A stretch of 64,000 nt of DNA from assembly GCF_022761115.1 (NCBI RefSeq), contig NZ_JAKWJS010000005.1:62001-126000 (forward strand), in the 5' to 3' direction. The notes below the pieces were generated by a model. That model worked only from the letters and a program-made list of their open reading frames with translations. It searched no databases and was not told the DNA's origin. Position numbers and translations under genes: made by a program. This document shows, piece after piece, positions 27,538 to 36,843 of this stretch; position 1 is the stretch's first letter; each line of letters opens with the position of its first letter. The DNA comes from Dyella sp. RRB7. GTDB lineage: Bacteria; Pseudomonadota; Gammaproteobacteria; Xanthomonadales; Rhodanobacteraceae.

Positions 27538-28941
27538 CTATAGCACCGGATCAAACAGCCGCGCCACGTGCATCGCCAGGCGCCGGAGATACGGCGCCTT
27601 GAGGTACTCCGCCTCGGTCACTTCGTGCGCGTGCGAGAAATCCTCCAGCAACATCGCCTCCACCTGCGATGCGAAGGCGCGGTCCACGTTCAACGCGCCG
27701 ATCTCGAAGTTGAGGCGGAAGGAACGGTTGTCGAGATTCATGCTGCCGACCGAGGCCGTGTCCTCGTCGATCAGCATCACCTTCTCGTGCACGAAGCCCG
27801 GCTGATAGCGGAACATGCGGATGCCGGCGCGCACCGCGTCGTGCGCGTACAGCCCGGTGGCAAGGAACACCGCGTGGTGGTCGGGGCGCGCTGGAATCAG
27901 CACGCGCACGTCCACACCGCGGAACACCGCCAGGCGCAACGCGGCCATCACGGCCTGGTCCGGCACGAAATAGGGCGTGGTGATCCACAGCCGCTTGCGC
28001 GCGGCATGGATGGAGGCGACGAAGAACAGCGAGCAGGTCTCCTGCCGGTCCGCCGGTCCGGTGGCGGCGATCAGCGTATGCGCGCTGCCTTGGTCCGGGT
28101 GAGGCGACAGCAGGGGGGGCAGTGCGCCGGTGACCCAGTGCCAGTCTTCGGCGAAGCTGCGTTGCAGGTCGGCCACGGCCGGCCCTTCGATCTGCAAGTG
28201 GGTGTCTCGCCATGGCGCCAACGGCGGCTTCAGGCCCAGGTATTCGTCGCCCACGTTGAGGCCGCCGACGAAACCGCGCACGCCATCGACCACCACGATC
28301 TTGCGGTGATTGCGAAAGTTGAGCTGGAAGCGATTGCTGCGGCGCTGGGTGGCGAACGGATGGATGCTCACCCCGGCATCGCGCAGCGTTTCCACGTAGT
28401 GCCGCGGCAGTGCATGGCTGCCGATGCCGTCGTACAGCACGCACACTTCGACGCCGGCCCGCACGCGTTCCAGCAGCGCCTGCTGCAGCCGGCGTCCCAG
28501 CATGTCGTCATGGATGATGAAGAACTGCAGCAGTACGCAATGCTTCGCTTCGCCGATAGCGGCGAGGATGGCGTCGAAGGTCGCATCGCCATTGATCAGC
28601 AACTTCAGTTTCTGGCCGGCGTGAAACTGCGTGCCGAGCATGTGCGCAATTTCGCCGTAGCGTGAGCAGGCTTCCGTGGAGGCCGGCCCCGCTGCCAGCT
28701 GCACGTGGGCAAGCGCCTGCATCTGCTCGCGGCGCAGGCGATGCAGGTCCACATAGCCATGGAAGCGACTGCGACCCAGATACAGGTAGGGCACCAGGGT
28801 GAGGTAGGGCAGCAGCACCAACCCCAGCGCCCAGGCGAACGCGCCCTGCGGTGTGCGCGTGTTCATCACGGCGTGCATGGCCGCCACCACGCCCGCCGCG
28901 TGCAGCAGTAGCAGGATGCCGCCGATCGCGCTGGTCAGCAT
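27538..28941 (-). CDS. cls: Cardiolipin synthase
   Basis: A 467-residue phospholipase-D family enzyme that joins phosphatidylglycerol units to make cardiolipin at the inner membrane. Two N-terminal membrane helices are followed by two HKD motifs: NHRKIVVVDG (H-x-K-x4-D) with GFVGGLN, and VHEKVMLIDEDTASVGSMNLDNRS. The C-terminal LRRLAMHVARLFDPVL is typical of ClsA-type proteins. Confidence 0.92.
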   Translation of the reverse strand: MLTSAIGGILLLLHAAGVVAAMHAVMNTRTPQGAFAWALGLVLLPYLTLVPYLYLGRSRFHGYVDLHRLRREQMQALAHVQLAAGPASTEACSRYGEIAHMLGTQFHAGQKLKLLINGDATFDAILAAIGEAKHCVLLQFFIIHDDMLGRRLQQALLERVRAGVEVCVLYDGIGSHALPRHYVETLRDAGVSIHPFATQRRSNRFQLNFRNHRKIVVVDGVRGFVGGLNVGDEYLGLKPPLAPWRDTHLQIEGPAVADLQRSFAEDWHWVTGALPPLLSPHPDQGSAHTLIAATGPADRQETCSLFFVASIHAARKRLWITTPYFVPDQAVMAALRLAVFRGVDVRVLIPARPDHHAVFLATGLYAHDAVRAGIRMFRYQPGFVHEKVMLIDEDTASVGSMNLDNRSFRLNFEIGALNVDRAFASQVEAMLLEDFSHAHEVTEAEYLKAPYLRRLAMHVARLFDPVL

Positions 28942-29006
28942 GCCGGGAGCCCGGGTGCGGGCACGTGGCCTTGGATCGACATGATGTCCTCTGTGGTGGT
29001 CATGGC

Positions 29007-29942
29007 TCAGCCCATGGCGTGGCGTACGGCATCGAGCACGTCGTGCTCGCGCCGCTGCAACTCCTGTTGCAGATAATCCACGAACAGGCGGATGCGTGCA
29101 GGCAGGTAGCGACGGCTGGGGTAGATCGCATAGACGTGGGCGTCGGGCAGGATCACCTCGGGCAGCAGCGGCACCAGCCGGCCGGCACGCACATCGGCGG
29201 CGATATCCCAGGCTGCCTTGAAGGCAAGGCCGTGCCCGGCGACGGCGAGTTCGCGCATGAGGTCACCGTTGTCGCAGGTGATCGCCGCGTCGATGCGCAG
29301 CGTGCGCGGCCCTTCGGGTGTCTGCAGGATCCACGGCAGCACGCCGCGACCGGGGCGATGCAGGGTGAGGCAGTCGTGCTGCTGCAGGTCTTCCACGCTG
29401 GTGGGTCGGCCGCGACGGGCCAGGTAGGCCGGCGAGGCGCACAGCACGCGGAAATTGTTGGTCAACAGGCGCGACACCAGCCGCGAGTCGGTCATGACGC
29501 CGCCGCGCACCGCCACGTCCACGCCGTGTTCGAACAGGTCCAGCATGGCGTCGGTATTGGTCAGGCGCAGGGTCAGGTGGGGGTGTTGCGCCACGAAATC
29601 CGCGGCCATCGGCCCGATGTACTGGCGGCCCATGTCGACCGAGGCGGATACATGCAGCTGCCCGCGCACTTCCAGCTGGCCCAGGCCGACCGCCGAGTTG
29701 GCGTCGTCCACGTCGGCGATGATGGCCACGCAGCGCTCGTAGTAGATGCTGCCTTCCTCGGTCAGCGCCAGCCGCCGCGAACTGCGTTGCAGCAGCCGCA
29801 CGCCGAGGGCTTGTTCCAGCCGGGTGAGGCGCTTGCTGGCGGCGGCCGGGGACAGCCCAAGCTCCCGCCCGGCGGCCGACAGGCTGCCATCGGTGACCGC
29901 GCGGACGAACAGCCGCATGTCTTCGAAATCGACCATCTTCAA
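29007..29942 (-). CDS. LysR family transcriptional regulator
   Basis: A 311-residue regulator with an N-terminal winged helix-turn-helix (MRLFVRAVTDGSLSAAGREL, PAAASKRLTRLEQALGVRLL) and a type 2 periplasmic-binding-like effector domain. The layout matches DmlR/CrgA-like LTTRs. It is transcribed divergently from an MFS carrier gene 94 bases away, so it most likely controls that gene and itself. Starts at 29942 and 29936 are both possible. Confidence 0.9.
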   Translation of the reverse strand: MKMVDFEDMRLFVRAVTDGSLSAAGRELGLSPAAASKRLTRLEQALGVRLLQRSSRRLALTEEGSIYYERCVAIIADVDDANSAVGLGQLEVRGQLHVSASVDMGRQYIGPMAADFVAQHPHLTLRLTNTDAMLDLFEHGVDVAVRGGVMTDSRLVSRLLTNNFRVLCASPAYLARRGRPTSVEDLQQHDCLTLHRPGRGVLPWILQTPEGPRTLRIDAAITCDNGDLMRELAVAGHGLAFKAAWDIAADVRAGRLVPLLPEVILPDAHVYAIYPSRRYLPARIRLFVDYLQQELQRREHDVLDAVRHAMG

Positions 29943-29960
29943 CTTTCAGGAAAAGATGCC

Positions 29961-29996
29961 TGTCTAGTTTGCTCAATTCACGCAGCTTGAGACAAG
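29961..29996. promoter_or_regulatory. Possible LysR operator in the divergent gap
   Basis: Between the divergent LysR and MFS genes lie TGTCT (29961-29965) and AGACA (29990-29994) as an inverted pair, and an 11-bp palindrome CTTG-AGA-CAAG at 29986-29996. Spacing is compatible with LysR-type sites, but no direct evidence of binding exists. Confidence 0.35.
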
Positions 29997-30036
29997 GTGC
30001 ACAGTGCTGGACGTTTTCCACCGGAATCGTCATCCC

Positions 30037-31290
30037 ATGAACTCCCGAGCACCCGCCGAGGGCTCCGGCTCCGCCCCTTCATCCGGCGACGCGCCGATCA
30101 GCGCGGCCTCGTCCCGCCTGGCCTTGTTTGCCTTGTCGGTGGCGGCGTTTGCCATCGGCACCACCGAATTCGTGATCATGGGCCTGCTGCCCGAAGTGGC
30201 TGGCGACCTGCACGTGAGCATCCCCTCGGCCGGCCTGCTGGTGTCCGGCTATGCGCTGGGCGTGGCCGCCGGCGCGCCGTTGCTGGCCGCACTCACCGCG
30301 CGGCTGGAGCGACGCAATGCGCTGCTGTTGCTGCTGGGCCTGTTCATCCTGGGCAACGCGTTGTGCGCGGTGGCGCCGAACTATGGCGTGCTGATGGTGG
30401 CGCGCGTGGTGGCGGCGTTCTGCCACGGCTCGTTCTTCGGCATTGGCGCGGTGGTGGCCTCGCATATCGTGCCGCGCGACCAGGCCGCCCGTGCCATCGC
30501 GCTGATGTTCACCGGGCTGACCCTGGCCAATGTGCTGGGCGTGCCGTTCGGCACCTTCCTGGGTCAATGGGCCGGCTGGCGCGCCACCTTTGGGGCGGTG
30601 ACCATGCTGGGTGTGCTGGCGGCCATCGCCGTGTGGCGGCTGGTGCCGGCGCTGCCCGGCCTGCCGTCGCCGCATATGCGCCGCGAGCTGGGCGTGTTGC
30701 GCCAGCCCCAGGTGTTGCTGGCCCTGGCGATGACGGTGCTGGGCTTTGGCGGCGTGTTCACCGTATTCACCTATATCGCGCCGATCCTGCAACAGCAGTC
30801 GCATGTGAGCGTGGGCGCCACCGGCTGGGTGCTGATCCTGTTCGGCGTGGGTACGACGATCGGCAACATGCTTGGCGGGCGTCTCGCCGACTGGCGGCTG
30901 ATGCCTTCGCTGGCCGGCGTGCTCAGCGTGCTCGCGCTGATCCTGCTGGTCTTTGCATGGACCATGCACGATACCGTTGCCGCCATCGTCACCGTGTTCG
31001 TGTGGGGCGTGGCCGCGTTCGCCACGGTGGCGCCGCTGCAGATGCGCGTGGTGCAGCAGGCCAGTGATGGACCGCACCTGGCATCGACGCTCAACATCGC
31101 CGCGTTCAATCTCGGCAATGCCATCGGTGCGTTCATCGGCGGCGCCATGATCAACCTGGGGCTGGGCCTGCCTGCCGTCAGCATCGCCGGCGCCGTGGTA
31201 ACGGTGTTGGGTTTGCTGGTGACGCTGGTGAGCCTGGCACTGGAACGCAGGCGTACGACGTGCATGGCCAACTGTGTGGTCGGCGCCTGA
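30037..31290 (+). CDS. MFS transporter, DHA1 (AraJ/YdhP-like)
   Basis: A 417-residue, twelve-helix carrier. The N-terminal region FALSVAAFAIGTTEFVIMGLLPEVA is highly characteristic of the DHA1 sugar/drug efflux group (AraJ, YdhP, SotB). The motif LTARLERRNALLLLLGLFILGNA supplies loop 2-3. Cargo is unknown; control by the divergent LysR regulator is likely. The start at 30037 is chosen because it begins the soluble Ser/Pro N-tail directly; 30004 is an alternative. A strong terminator follows. Confidence 0.88.
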   Translation: MNSRAPAEGSGSAPSSGDAPISAASSRLALFALSVAAFAIGTTEFVIMGLLPEVAGDLHVSIPSAGLLVSGYALGVAAGAPLLAALTARLERRNALLLLLGLFILGNALCAVAPNYGVLMVARVVAAFCHGSFFGIGAVVASHIVPRDQAARAIALMFTGLTLANVLGVPFGTFLGQWAGWRATFGAVTMLGVLAAIAVWRLVPALPGLPSPHMRRELGVLRQPQVLLALAMTVLGFGGVFTVFTYIAPILQQQSHVSVGATGWVLILFGVGTTIGNMLGGRLADWRLMPSLAGVLSVLALILLVFAWTMHDTVAAIVTVFVWGVAAFATVAPLQMRVVQQASDGPHLASTLNIAAFNLGNAIGAFIGGAMINLGLGLPAVSIAGAVVTVLGLLVTLVSLALERRRTTCMANCVVGA

Positions 31291-31314
31291 GTCCACGGTT
31301 TCGCATTTCACGAT

Positions 31315-31358
31315 GGCCTCCGGCGGCGATCGCTATGCTCGCCGCCGGAGGCCCTTTT
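31315..31358 (+). terminator. Intrinsic terminator after the MFS gene
   Basis: Perfect 15-bp stem (31315-31329 with 31339-31353, GGCCTCCGGCGGCGA / TCGCCGCCGGAGGCC), 9-nt loop, followed by C and TTTT at 31355-31358. Confidence 0.85.
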
Positions 31359-31404
31359 ATGTCGACCCGTACCTGAGCTGTGCCGGGTCCATCAGGAGAA
31401 CACC

Positions 31405-32424
31405 ATGAAAGCCGTTGCTTATCGACGCAGCCTGCCCATCGCCGATCCGCAGAGCCTGCTTGACGTGGAACTGCCCGCGCCGGTGGCACAGGGCCGCGAC
31501 CTGTTGGTGAAGGTCGAGGCCATCTCGGTCAATCCGGTCGACACCAAGGTGCGCCAGCGCACCGACCCGGCGGGTGCCGACAAGGTGCTTGGCTGGGACG
31601 CCGCCGGTACGGTGGTGGCGGTGGGCGCCGACGTAACCTTGTTCAAGCCGGGCGATGCCGTCTATTACGCCGGCGCCATCGACCGTCCGGGCAGCAATGC
31701 CGAGCTGCAGCTGGTCGATGAGCGCATCGTGGGTCGCAAGCCGGGCACGCTGGATTTCGCGCAGGCCGCGGCGATGCCGTTGACCACGATCACCGCGTGG
31801 GAACTGCTGTTCGATCGTCTTGGCGTGGCTCGCGGCAGCAGCGCGCGCAGCGGCGTGGTGCTGGTGGTGGGCGGCGCCGGCGGCGTCGGCTCGATGGCGA
31901 TCCAGCTGGCGCGACGTCTCACCAACCAGACCGTGATCGGCACCGCGTCGCGCGATGACAGCCGCGCCTGGGTCAAGGACATGGGCGCACATCACGTGGT
32001 CGACCATCGTGGCGACCTGGTCGCCGCGGTCAAGGCGGTGGCACCGCAGGGCGTCGACTATGTGTTGAGCCTCACCCACACCGAGCAGCATTTCCCCGCG
32101 CTGGTGGAATTGCTCAAGCCACAGGGCAAGCTGGGGCTGATCGATGATCCGACTACGCTGCTGGACATCCGCCTGATGAAGTCCAAGAGCCTCTCGCTGC
32201 ATTGGGAATTGATGTACACCCGCGCGCTGTACCACACCGAGGACATGCAGGCGCAGCACCGGATACTGGACGAAGCGGCCGACCTGATCGATGCGGGCGT
32301 GCTGCGTTGCACCCTGCGCGAGAACCTCGGCGCCATCAACGCGGCGAACCTGCGTCGTGCCCATGCGCAACTGGAAAGCGCCAGCACCATCGGCAAGCTG
32401 GTGCTGAGCGGATTCGGCGGCTAA
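31405..32424 (+). CDS. Zinc-binding alcohol dehydrogenase family protein
   Basis: A 339-residue MDR-superfamily reductase. It has an N-terminal GroES-like domain with VNPVDTKVRQR and VLGWDAAGTVVAVG, and a Rossmann loop GGAGGVGSMAIQLARR. It resembles the quinone-reductase-like ZADH group rather than true zinc alcohol dehydrogenases; the substrate is unknown. AGGAGAACACC lies directly before the start. Confidence 0.88.
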   Translation: MKAVAYRRSLPIADPQSLLDVELPAPVAQGRDLLVKVEAISVNPVDTKVRQRTDPAGADKVLGWDAAGTVVAVGADVTLFKPGDAVYYAGAIDRPGSNAELQLVDERIVGRKPGTLDFAQAAAMPLTTITAWELLFDRLGVARGSSARSGVVLVVGGAGGVGSMAIQLARRLTNQTVIGTASRDDSRAWVKDMGAHHVVDHRGDLVAAVKAVAPQGVDYVLSLTHTEQHFPALVELLKPQGKLGLIDDPTTLLDIRLMKSKSLSLHWELMYTRALYHTEDMQAQHRILDEAADLIDAGVLRCTLRENLGAINAANLRRAHAQLESASTIGKLVLSGFGG

Positions 32425-32464
32425 GCAGGCGGCCACGGACCTGACCGGTCCGTGGCCGCTTCGA

Positions 32465-33832
32465 TCACGGCGCGAGGATGCGATCGGCCAGGTTGCGGGC
32501 CTGCTGGCGGATTTCCGGCATCGCGGTGGATTCCCACAGCGCGCCGCGCAGCAGGGTACCGATGGCGTAGAAGTGCGGCCAGGTCTGATCGTTGTGCTGC
32601 AGGCGGCCTTCGACGGTCGCGATGCAGCCAAGCCCCAGCGGATCGGGGGTCACATGGCCATTGGTGACCAGTTGGCGGACCAACGGGTGCTGGGTGCGGC
32701 GCACGTCGGTGTTGAGGCCGACGGTCTGGATCACCAGGTCGGCATCCATCGCGTCGATGCCTTCGCCGTGCGGCAGGCGGATGTCCAGGTGCAGCTTGTC
32801 GTTGCTTACCTCCACCGCCTGCAAGCGACCGCGACGGCGCTGCAGCCGGCCCGCCTGTTCCAGTGCCTGCATCGCCGTCATCACCTGCGGCGGCATGCGG
32901 TGACGCACGCGCTCCCAGGCCCAGCGGGCATGGCGCAGGAAACGCGAGCGCTCCACGTCGGGCAGCAGGGCCCACAGGCCTGGCGTATGCGGACGCAGGC
33001 TGTCGACCACCGTGCGCCAGTCGCTGCTTTGCGCCGCGGCCTCGCGCAACAGGCGGATCCAGCTGCGGATATCCGGCGCGTCGCGCATCGCCTCGATCAG
33101 TTCGCCGCTATCGTCCGCGGGCGCGGATGCGGTTTCCAGATGCGGCTCCGGCAGCAGGCCATGCCGTGAAACGGCCACGAACTGCGCGTTGGGCCATTGC
33201 TCCGAGAGTTCCAGCAGCACGTCCACCGCTGTCAGGCCAAGGCCGATGATCACTACCTTGCGCGGTCGCGCATCGGGCTTCACCGACGCAAGGAAGCCCC
33301 AGGGTTCGGTCACATAGCGTCCGCTGGCGAGCGCCGCCTCGCTGACTCCACCCAGCGGCTGCGGCGGCAGCGAGCCGAGCGCGAGCACGGCCGCGTCGAC
33401 GCGCGTGTTCTCTTCGCCATGCACGACGGTGACGCCATCGCGCTCGGGCACCACCGCCTCCACCGCGAACGGCAGCACGCGCACGTCATGCCCGGCATCG
33501 CTGGCGCGTTCGAGCGCGCGCGCCACCTCCGCCTCCAGATAGTCGCCGTAGAGGCGGCGGGGCAGGAAATCGGTGCCGGCAATGGTGTGGTCGCCGCGCT
33601 GGGCGAAGTCGAGAAAGCCGCGCGGCCGGGCCGCGAACATGCTCATGGATGCAGCGCGTACATTCAGCAGATGCCGATCGGAGCGTGTGCCATAGGCCAC
33701 GCCCCGCGCCGGCGTGCCGCCGCCGGTATACCAATCCAGATGCAACGGCTGCGCCGGCTGGCGTTCCAGCAGCTCGCTCAGCAGCGCTGCCGCTGCAGCG
33801 CCGCCGCCGATGATGGCGACCCGTCGATACAT
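32465..33832 (-). CDS. FAD/NAD(P)-binding protein, YdhS-like
   Basis: A 455-residue flavoprotein-like protein beginning VAIIGGGAAAAALLSELL, a FAD-binding Rossmann loop, then GVAYGTRSDRHLLNVRAASMS and a second nucleotide motif VVIIGLGLTAVDVLLEL. This is the COG4529/YdhS group of unknown reaction. It lies 31 bases downstream of the cysteine-dioxygenase-like gene on the same strand, so the pair probably forms an operon and a sulfur-oxidation role is plausible. Confidence 0.85.
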   Translation of the reverse strand: MYRRVAIIGGGAAAAALLSELLERQPAQPLHLDWYTGGGTPARGVAYGTRSDRHLLNVRAASMSMFAARPRGFLDFAQRGDHTIAGTDFLPRRLYGDYLEAEVARALERASDAGHDVRVLPFAVEAVVPERDGVTVVHGEENTRVDAAVLALGSLPPQPLGGVSEAALASGRYVTEPWGFLASVKPDARPRKVVIIGLGLTAVDVLLELSEQWPNAQFVAVSRHGLLPEPHLETASAPADDSGELIEAMRDAPDIRSWIRLLREAAAQSSDWRTVVDSLRPHTPGLWALLPDVERSRFLRHARWAWERVRHRMPPQVMTAMQALEQAGRLQRRRGRLQAVEVSNDKLHLDIRLPHGEGIDAMDADLVIQTVGLNTDVRRTQHPLVRQLVTNGHVTPDPLGLGCIATVEGRLQHNDQTWPHFYAIGTLLRGALWESTAMPEIRQQARNLADRILAP

Positions 33833-33863
33833 GCCACTCCCTTAAATGTTTTGCCAGGGACCG

Positions 33864-34442
33864 CTAGGCGTACAGGCGGCCCGCGATGGCACTGCGCTGT
33901 GGCCTGGCGAGCCAGGGGCCGGTGTCGCCGGCTTTCTCGTATGAGAAGTACTGTGCCAGATCGCCACCATAGACGTGAAGCGTCAATGCGGTTTCCTGTC
34001 GTGAGAGATTGCGACAACGGTGCGCATAGCTGTCGTCGGCATCGAACCAGCTGGCATCGCCGGGGCCCAGCCAGTCGCGCCCGCACAGGCGCAGGTTCTG
34101 GCCATGCGCGTCGCGTTGCCATGACTCCACTTCAAGCGCGCCATGCAGCGACATCTCAAGGCCCCACAGGCCGCCATGGTCATGGATGGGCGTGGCGAAA
34201 TTGGCGGGCCATGCCATCACCAGCACGCTGAGTTCGGGTTTGCCGCGCTGCGCCACCAGCCAGCGCTCGAAACCATGGTTGCGCGTGCGCAGGTCGGCAA
34301 GGTCGCTGCCGAGCGCTTGCCGGTTCTGATGAACCATGCGGCTCAATTCCCTTGCCATGGAAGCAAGGTCGGGGTGCTCGCCCACGCCGTAGTCAAACGC
34401 GATATCACGCAGCGCCTTGAGGTGATGCATGTGTTTGGCCAT
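33864..34442 (-). CDS. Cysteine dioxygenase-like cupin protein
   Basis: A 192-residue cupin. The metal-binding motif is HDHGGLWGLEMSLHGALE (H-x-H with a downstream Glu region), and the second cupin block contains YAHRCRNLSRQ. The length and layout match bacterial type I cysteine dioxygenases, which oxidise cysteine to cysteine sulfinate with Fe(II). Bacterial homologues also include 3-mercaptopropionate dioxygenases, so the thiol substrate is not certain. It is the first gene of the pair with the YdhS-like flavoprotein. Confidence 0.83.
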   Translation of the reverse strand: MAKHMHHLKALRDIAFDYGVGEHPDLASMARELSRMVHQNRQALGSDLADLRTRNHGFERWLVAQRGKPELSVLVMAWPANFATPIHDHGGLWGLEMSLHGALEVESWQRDAHGQNLRLCGRDWLGPGDASWFDADDSYAHRCRNLSRQETALTLHVYGGDLAQYFSYEKAGDTGPWLARPQRSAIAGRLYA

Positions 34443-34666
34443 GCGATGTCACTCGACGGGAACCGGGGGCGCAGTGGACCACGCCCATCGTTAAAGTCCC
34501 GTAACCCGGGAGTGGCTCCCGGGGCGCATGCGGCATGACTTTCGCGACATGCGCGGGGAGTGGCAAAAGCGCAGCATGCTGTTCGTCCGGGCCTTGAAAT
34601 GCGCCCCGTGCGCCTGCATGAGGGCGGTGTGAAGCGGCCGTCGGACAGACCGCAAGGAGGAACGTC

Positions 34667-34951
34667 ATGATTGCGATGAGCGTGCTCTTGATGCTGGTGG
34701 TGTCGCTGTGGATGGCAGCGGCGCTTATCGGCCTGGTATTCAAGCTGACCTTTGCGCTGATCGGCGGCCTGTTCAGTGTGGTCGGTGCCGTGCTCGGCAT
34801 GCTGTTCGGTGGGTTGGCGCTGTTGGTCATGGCGCCGCTGGTGGCACTGGCCTTGTTGCCGTTCTGTCTGCCGGTGATGCTGCTGGTGGCGGTGGTCTGG
34901 GCGATTGCGCGTACGGCACGCCGGCCGGCTGGCCCGGCGCCAGCACGCTGA
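34667..34951 (+). CDS. Small hydrophobic membrane protein
   Basis: A 94-residue protein that is almost entirely hydrophobic (three helices, MIAMSVLLMLVVSLWMAAAL onward) with a short basic/Pro tail. AAGGAGG lies eight bases before the ATG. No family was recognised. The 224 bases upstream, back to the cysteine-dioxygenase gene, contain no other gene. Confidence 0.7.
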   Translation: MIAMSVLLMLVVSLWMAAALIGLVFKLTFALIGGLFSVVGAVLGMLFGGLALLVMAPLVALALLPFCLPVMLLVAVVWAIARTARRPAGPAPAR

Positions 34952-35023
34952 GCTTTCGTTTGCCGTGGAGTGGCCCGGCCTGGCGTGGTTGCCTGCAGGC
35001 CGGGCCTTTCCCTTCAGATCCGG

Positions 35024-35686
35024 CTAGAGCTGGTTGAGGTTGAAGCTCACCGGTACGCGGGCCCAGGCGCGCACCGCTTGCCCGTTCACCATCGCCGGCT
35101 GGAATTTCCAGCCCTGCAGCACCTGTTCGCGCGCACTGCGATCGAGCAAGGCATAGCCGCTGCTCTGTTCGACGGTGGCCTCCTGCGGCACGCCTTGTTC
35201 GTCCACCAGCACCTTCAGCAGCACGGTGCCCTGCATGTGTCCACGCAATGCCTGCGATGGATATTTCAGCGGAATGGCGCGATAGGCCAGGGTGGCCTCG
35301 ACCGGGCCGGCCACGGTGGCCGACGGCGTGGCATGCCCGTCCGTGGCCAGGCTGGGCGGCGTGGCCGGCAGCGGGTTGGCGCTCGCTTCGCTGGTGAGCG
35401 CTGGCGGCGATATCGGCAGGGGCGGCGTATGCGGCTGCGGAATCGCCTTGGGCTGCACGATCGGCTTGAGCTCGATTGGCGGTGGTTCGACCGCCTTGGG
35501 CGGTGGCGGAATGAAATGGACTTCGGTCTGTGACAGCTGTTGCAGCTGTTCCACCCATGGCGGCGCCATCGGCCGCAGCACGGCCAGCAGGGCCACCAGG
35601 TTGATGGCTATCGCGAAGCTCAGCGCGGCGATGCGTGCGCTGTCGGGATGGGCATGACGGGGTACGGCCAGGCTTGCGGACGACAT
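35024..35686 (-). CDS. tonB: Energy transducer TonB
   Basis: A 220-residue TonB protein. One N-terminal membrane anchor (AALSFAIAINLVALLAVL) precedes a Pro-rich periplasmic spacer (PPPPKAVEPPPIELKPIV, then more PPLPIS repeats). The C-terminal domain has YPSQALRGHMQGTVLLKVLVDEQGVP and GWKFQPAMVNGQAVRAWARVPVSF. It couples the inner-membrane proton gradient to outer-membrane receptors, possibly including the receptor at 10.4 kb. AGGAGG precedes the start at 35686. No exbBD are adjacent. Confidence 0.9.
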   Translation of the reverse strand: MSSASLAVPRHAHPDSARIAALSFAIAINLVALLAVLRPMAPPWVEQLQQLSQTEVHFIPPPPKAVEPPPIELKPIVQPKAIPQPHTPPLPISPPALTSEASANPLPATPPSLATDGHATPSATVAGPVEATLAYRAIPLKYPSQALRGHMQGTVLLKVLVDEQGVPQEATVEQSSGYALLDRSAREQVLQGWKFQPAMVNGQAVRAWARVPVSFNLNQL

Positions 35687-35859
35687 AAGCGACCTCCTGA
35701 CGTTTCGATGTTGGATGGGCACCCGGCACGCTGCGTGGGGACGCAGTGGGGATCGTGTGGATGCGCATCCAGCCTATGCTCGTCGAAAGCGCTTGCACAA
35801 GTGGCCGTATGGAAGGCTATCCTGTGCGGCGCACTGCGGGAGTGCCTGCCGGGAATTTT

Positions 35860-36687
35860 TCAGTGCGCCACCAGCATGGGTACATCGCCGTGCATGAACA
35901 GGTGGCGGGTGGTGCCACCCAGCACCATTTGCGCCAGCCGCGAGCGGCTCCAGGCGCCCATCACGATAAGGTCGGCCCCGGTGCGATGCGCGATGTCCAG
36001 CAAGGCTGCGCCGGCGGCATGGCTGGGACCGCTGTCGAATACCTCGATGCTCGCTTGAATGCCGTGTCGCTGCAGCCAGTCGACCAGCCCCGGTGGTGGC
36101 AACACCGGCAACATCTCGGCGTTCATCTCGCTGCCGTCGAGCACGCGTATCTGCTCGGCCTTTTTCAGGATGGGCACGGCGGCGGCGAGTGCGAGAGCCG
36201 ATTCGCGGCTGCCGTTCCAGGCGACCACTATGTTCGCGCCGAGGCTGGCGACGGGCGCCAGGTCCGGCACCACCAGCACCGGTCGCCCGCTGGCGAAGAC
36301 ACAGCGTGACACCGAGCCGAAGCCCACCGGTGCATCACTGCGTTGCTGGCTGCGCTCCATCACCAGCAGGTCGTAACCGGAGGCCGCCTGGCTGACGGTT
36401 TGCACGGTGTCGCCCTGGGTCACCCGCCAGGCACCGGTAAGCGCATGGGCGGCCAGCGCCTGCTGCCAGTGGCCCAGGTGAGCGCGTGCCTCGGCGACGC
36501 GGCGCTGGGTTTCCTCCAGCTGGACCGGCACGGCCTCGGGCAGGCTGAAGGCGGTGGCGGGGAGGTCGGCGACATAGAGGGCATCCAGCCGCGCGTCGAG
36601 CCGGCGAGCCAGCGCCAGGGCCGCCCGCGGCGCGGCAACGCCCAGGTCCAGGTGGTCCAGATGCAACAGCAGGTCGATGGCTGACAT
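35860..36687 (-). CDS. Universal stress protein, tandem domains
   Basis: A 275-residue protein made of two UspA-like folds. The second ends GADLIVMGAWSRSRLAQMVLGGTTRHLFMH, carrying the GxGx9G(S/T)-type ATP loop; the first has the degenerate VMERSQQRSD. USP proteins respond to stress and bind ATP. Monocistronic. Confidence 0.88.
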   Translation of the reverse strand: MSAIDLLLHLDHLDLGVAAPRAALALARRLDARLDALYVADLPATAFSLPEAVPVQLEETQRRVAEARAHLGHWQQALAAHALTGAWRVTQGDTVQTVSQAASGYDLLVMERSQQRSDAPVGFGSVSRCVFASGRPVLVVPDLAPVASLGANIVVAWNGSRESALALAAAVPILKKAEQIRVLDGSEMNAEMLPVLPPPGLVDWLQRHGIQASIEVFDSGPSHAAGAALLDIAHRTGADLIVMGAWSRSRLAQMVLGGTTRHLFMHGDVPMLVAH

Positions 36688-36773
36688 CGCGCGGTTCTCC
36701 TGATTCCCGATCCGGGTCCAGCTTAGAGCCTGCCATGGACGCCCGTGTAGCCCGCGTTGTCACGGATGGGGGC

Positions 36774-36843
36774 AAAAAAAAGCCCCGCACAGGGTGGCGG
36801 GGCGGCAAGGCCGGGCATCGGGGGAGAGAGAGGGGATGCCCGG
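36774..36843 (-). ncRNA. Candidate small RNA with C/U-rich loop
   Basis: On the minus strand, a 9-bp hairpin (36843-36835 with 36819-36811) carries the 15-nt loop CCCTCTCTCTCCCCC. It is followed by an intrinsic terminator: stem GCCCCGC (36803-36797) / GCGGGGC (36788-36782) and eight T residues (36781-36774). No minus-strand protein gene ends here, so the terminator is unexplained by neighbouring CDSs. A 5' end further upstream is likely; no clear promoter was found. The loop contains CTCTCTCC, complementary to GGAGAGAG in the Shine-Dalgarno region of the gene starting at 36985. Confidence 0.5.
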
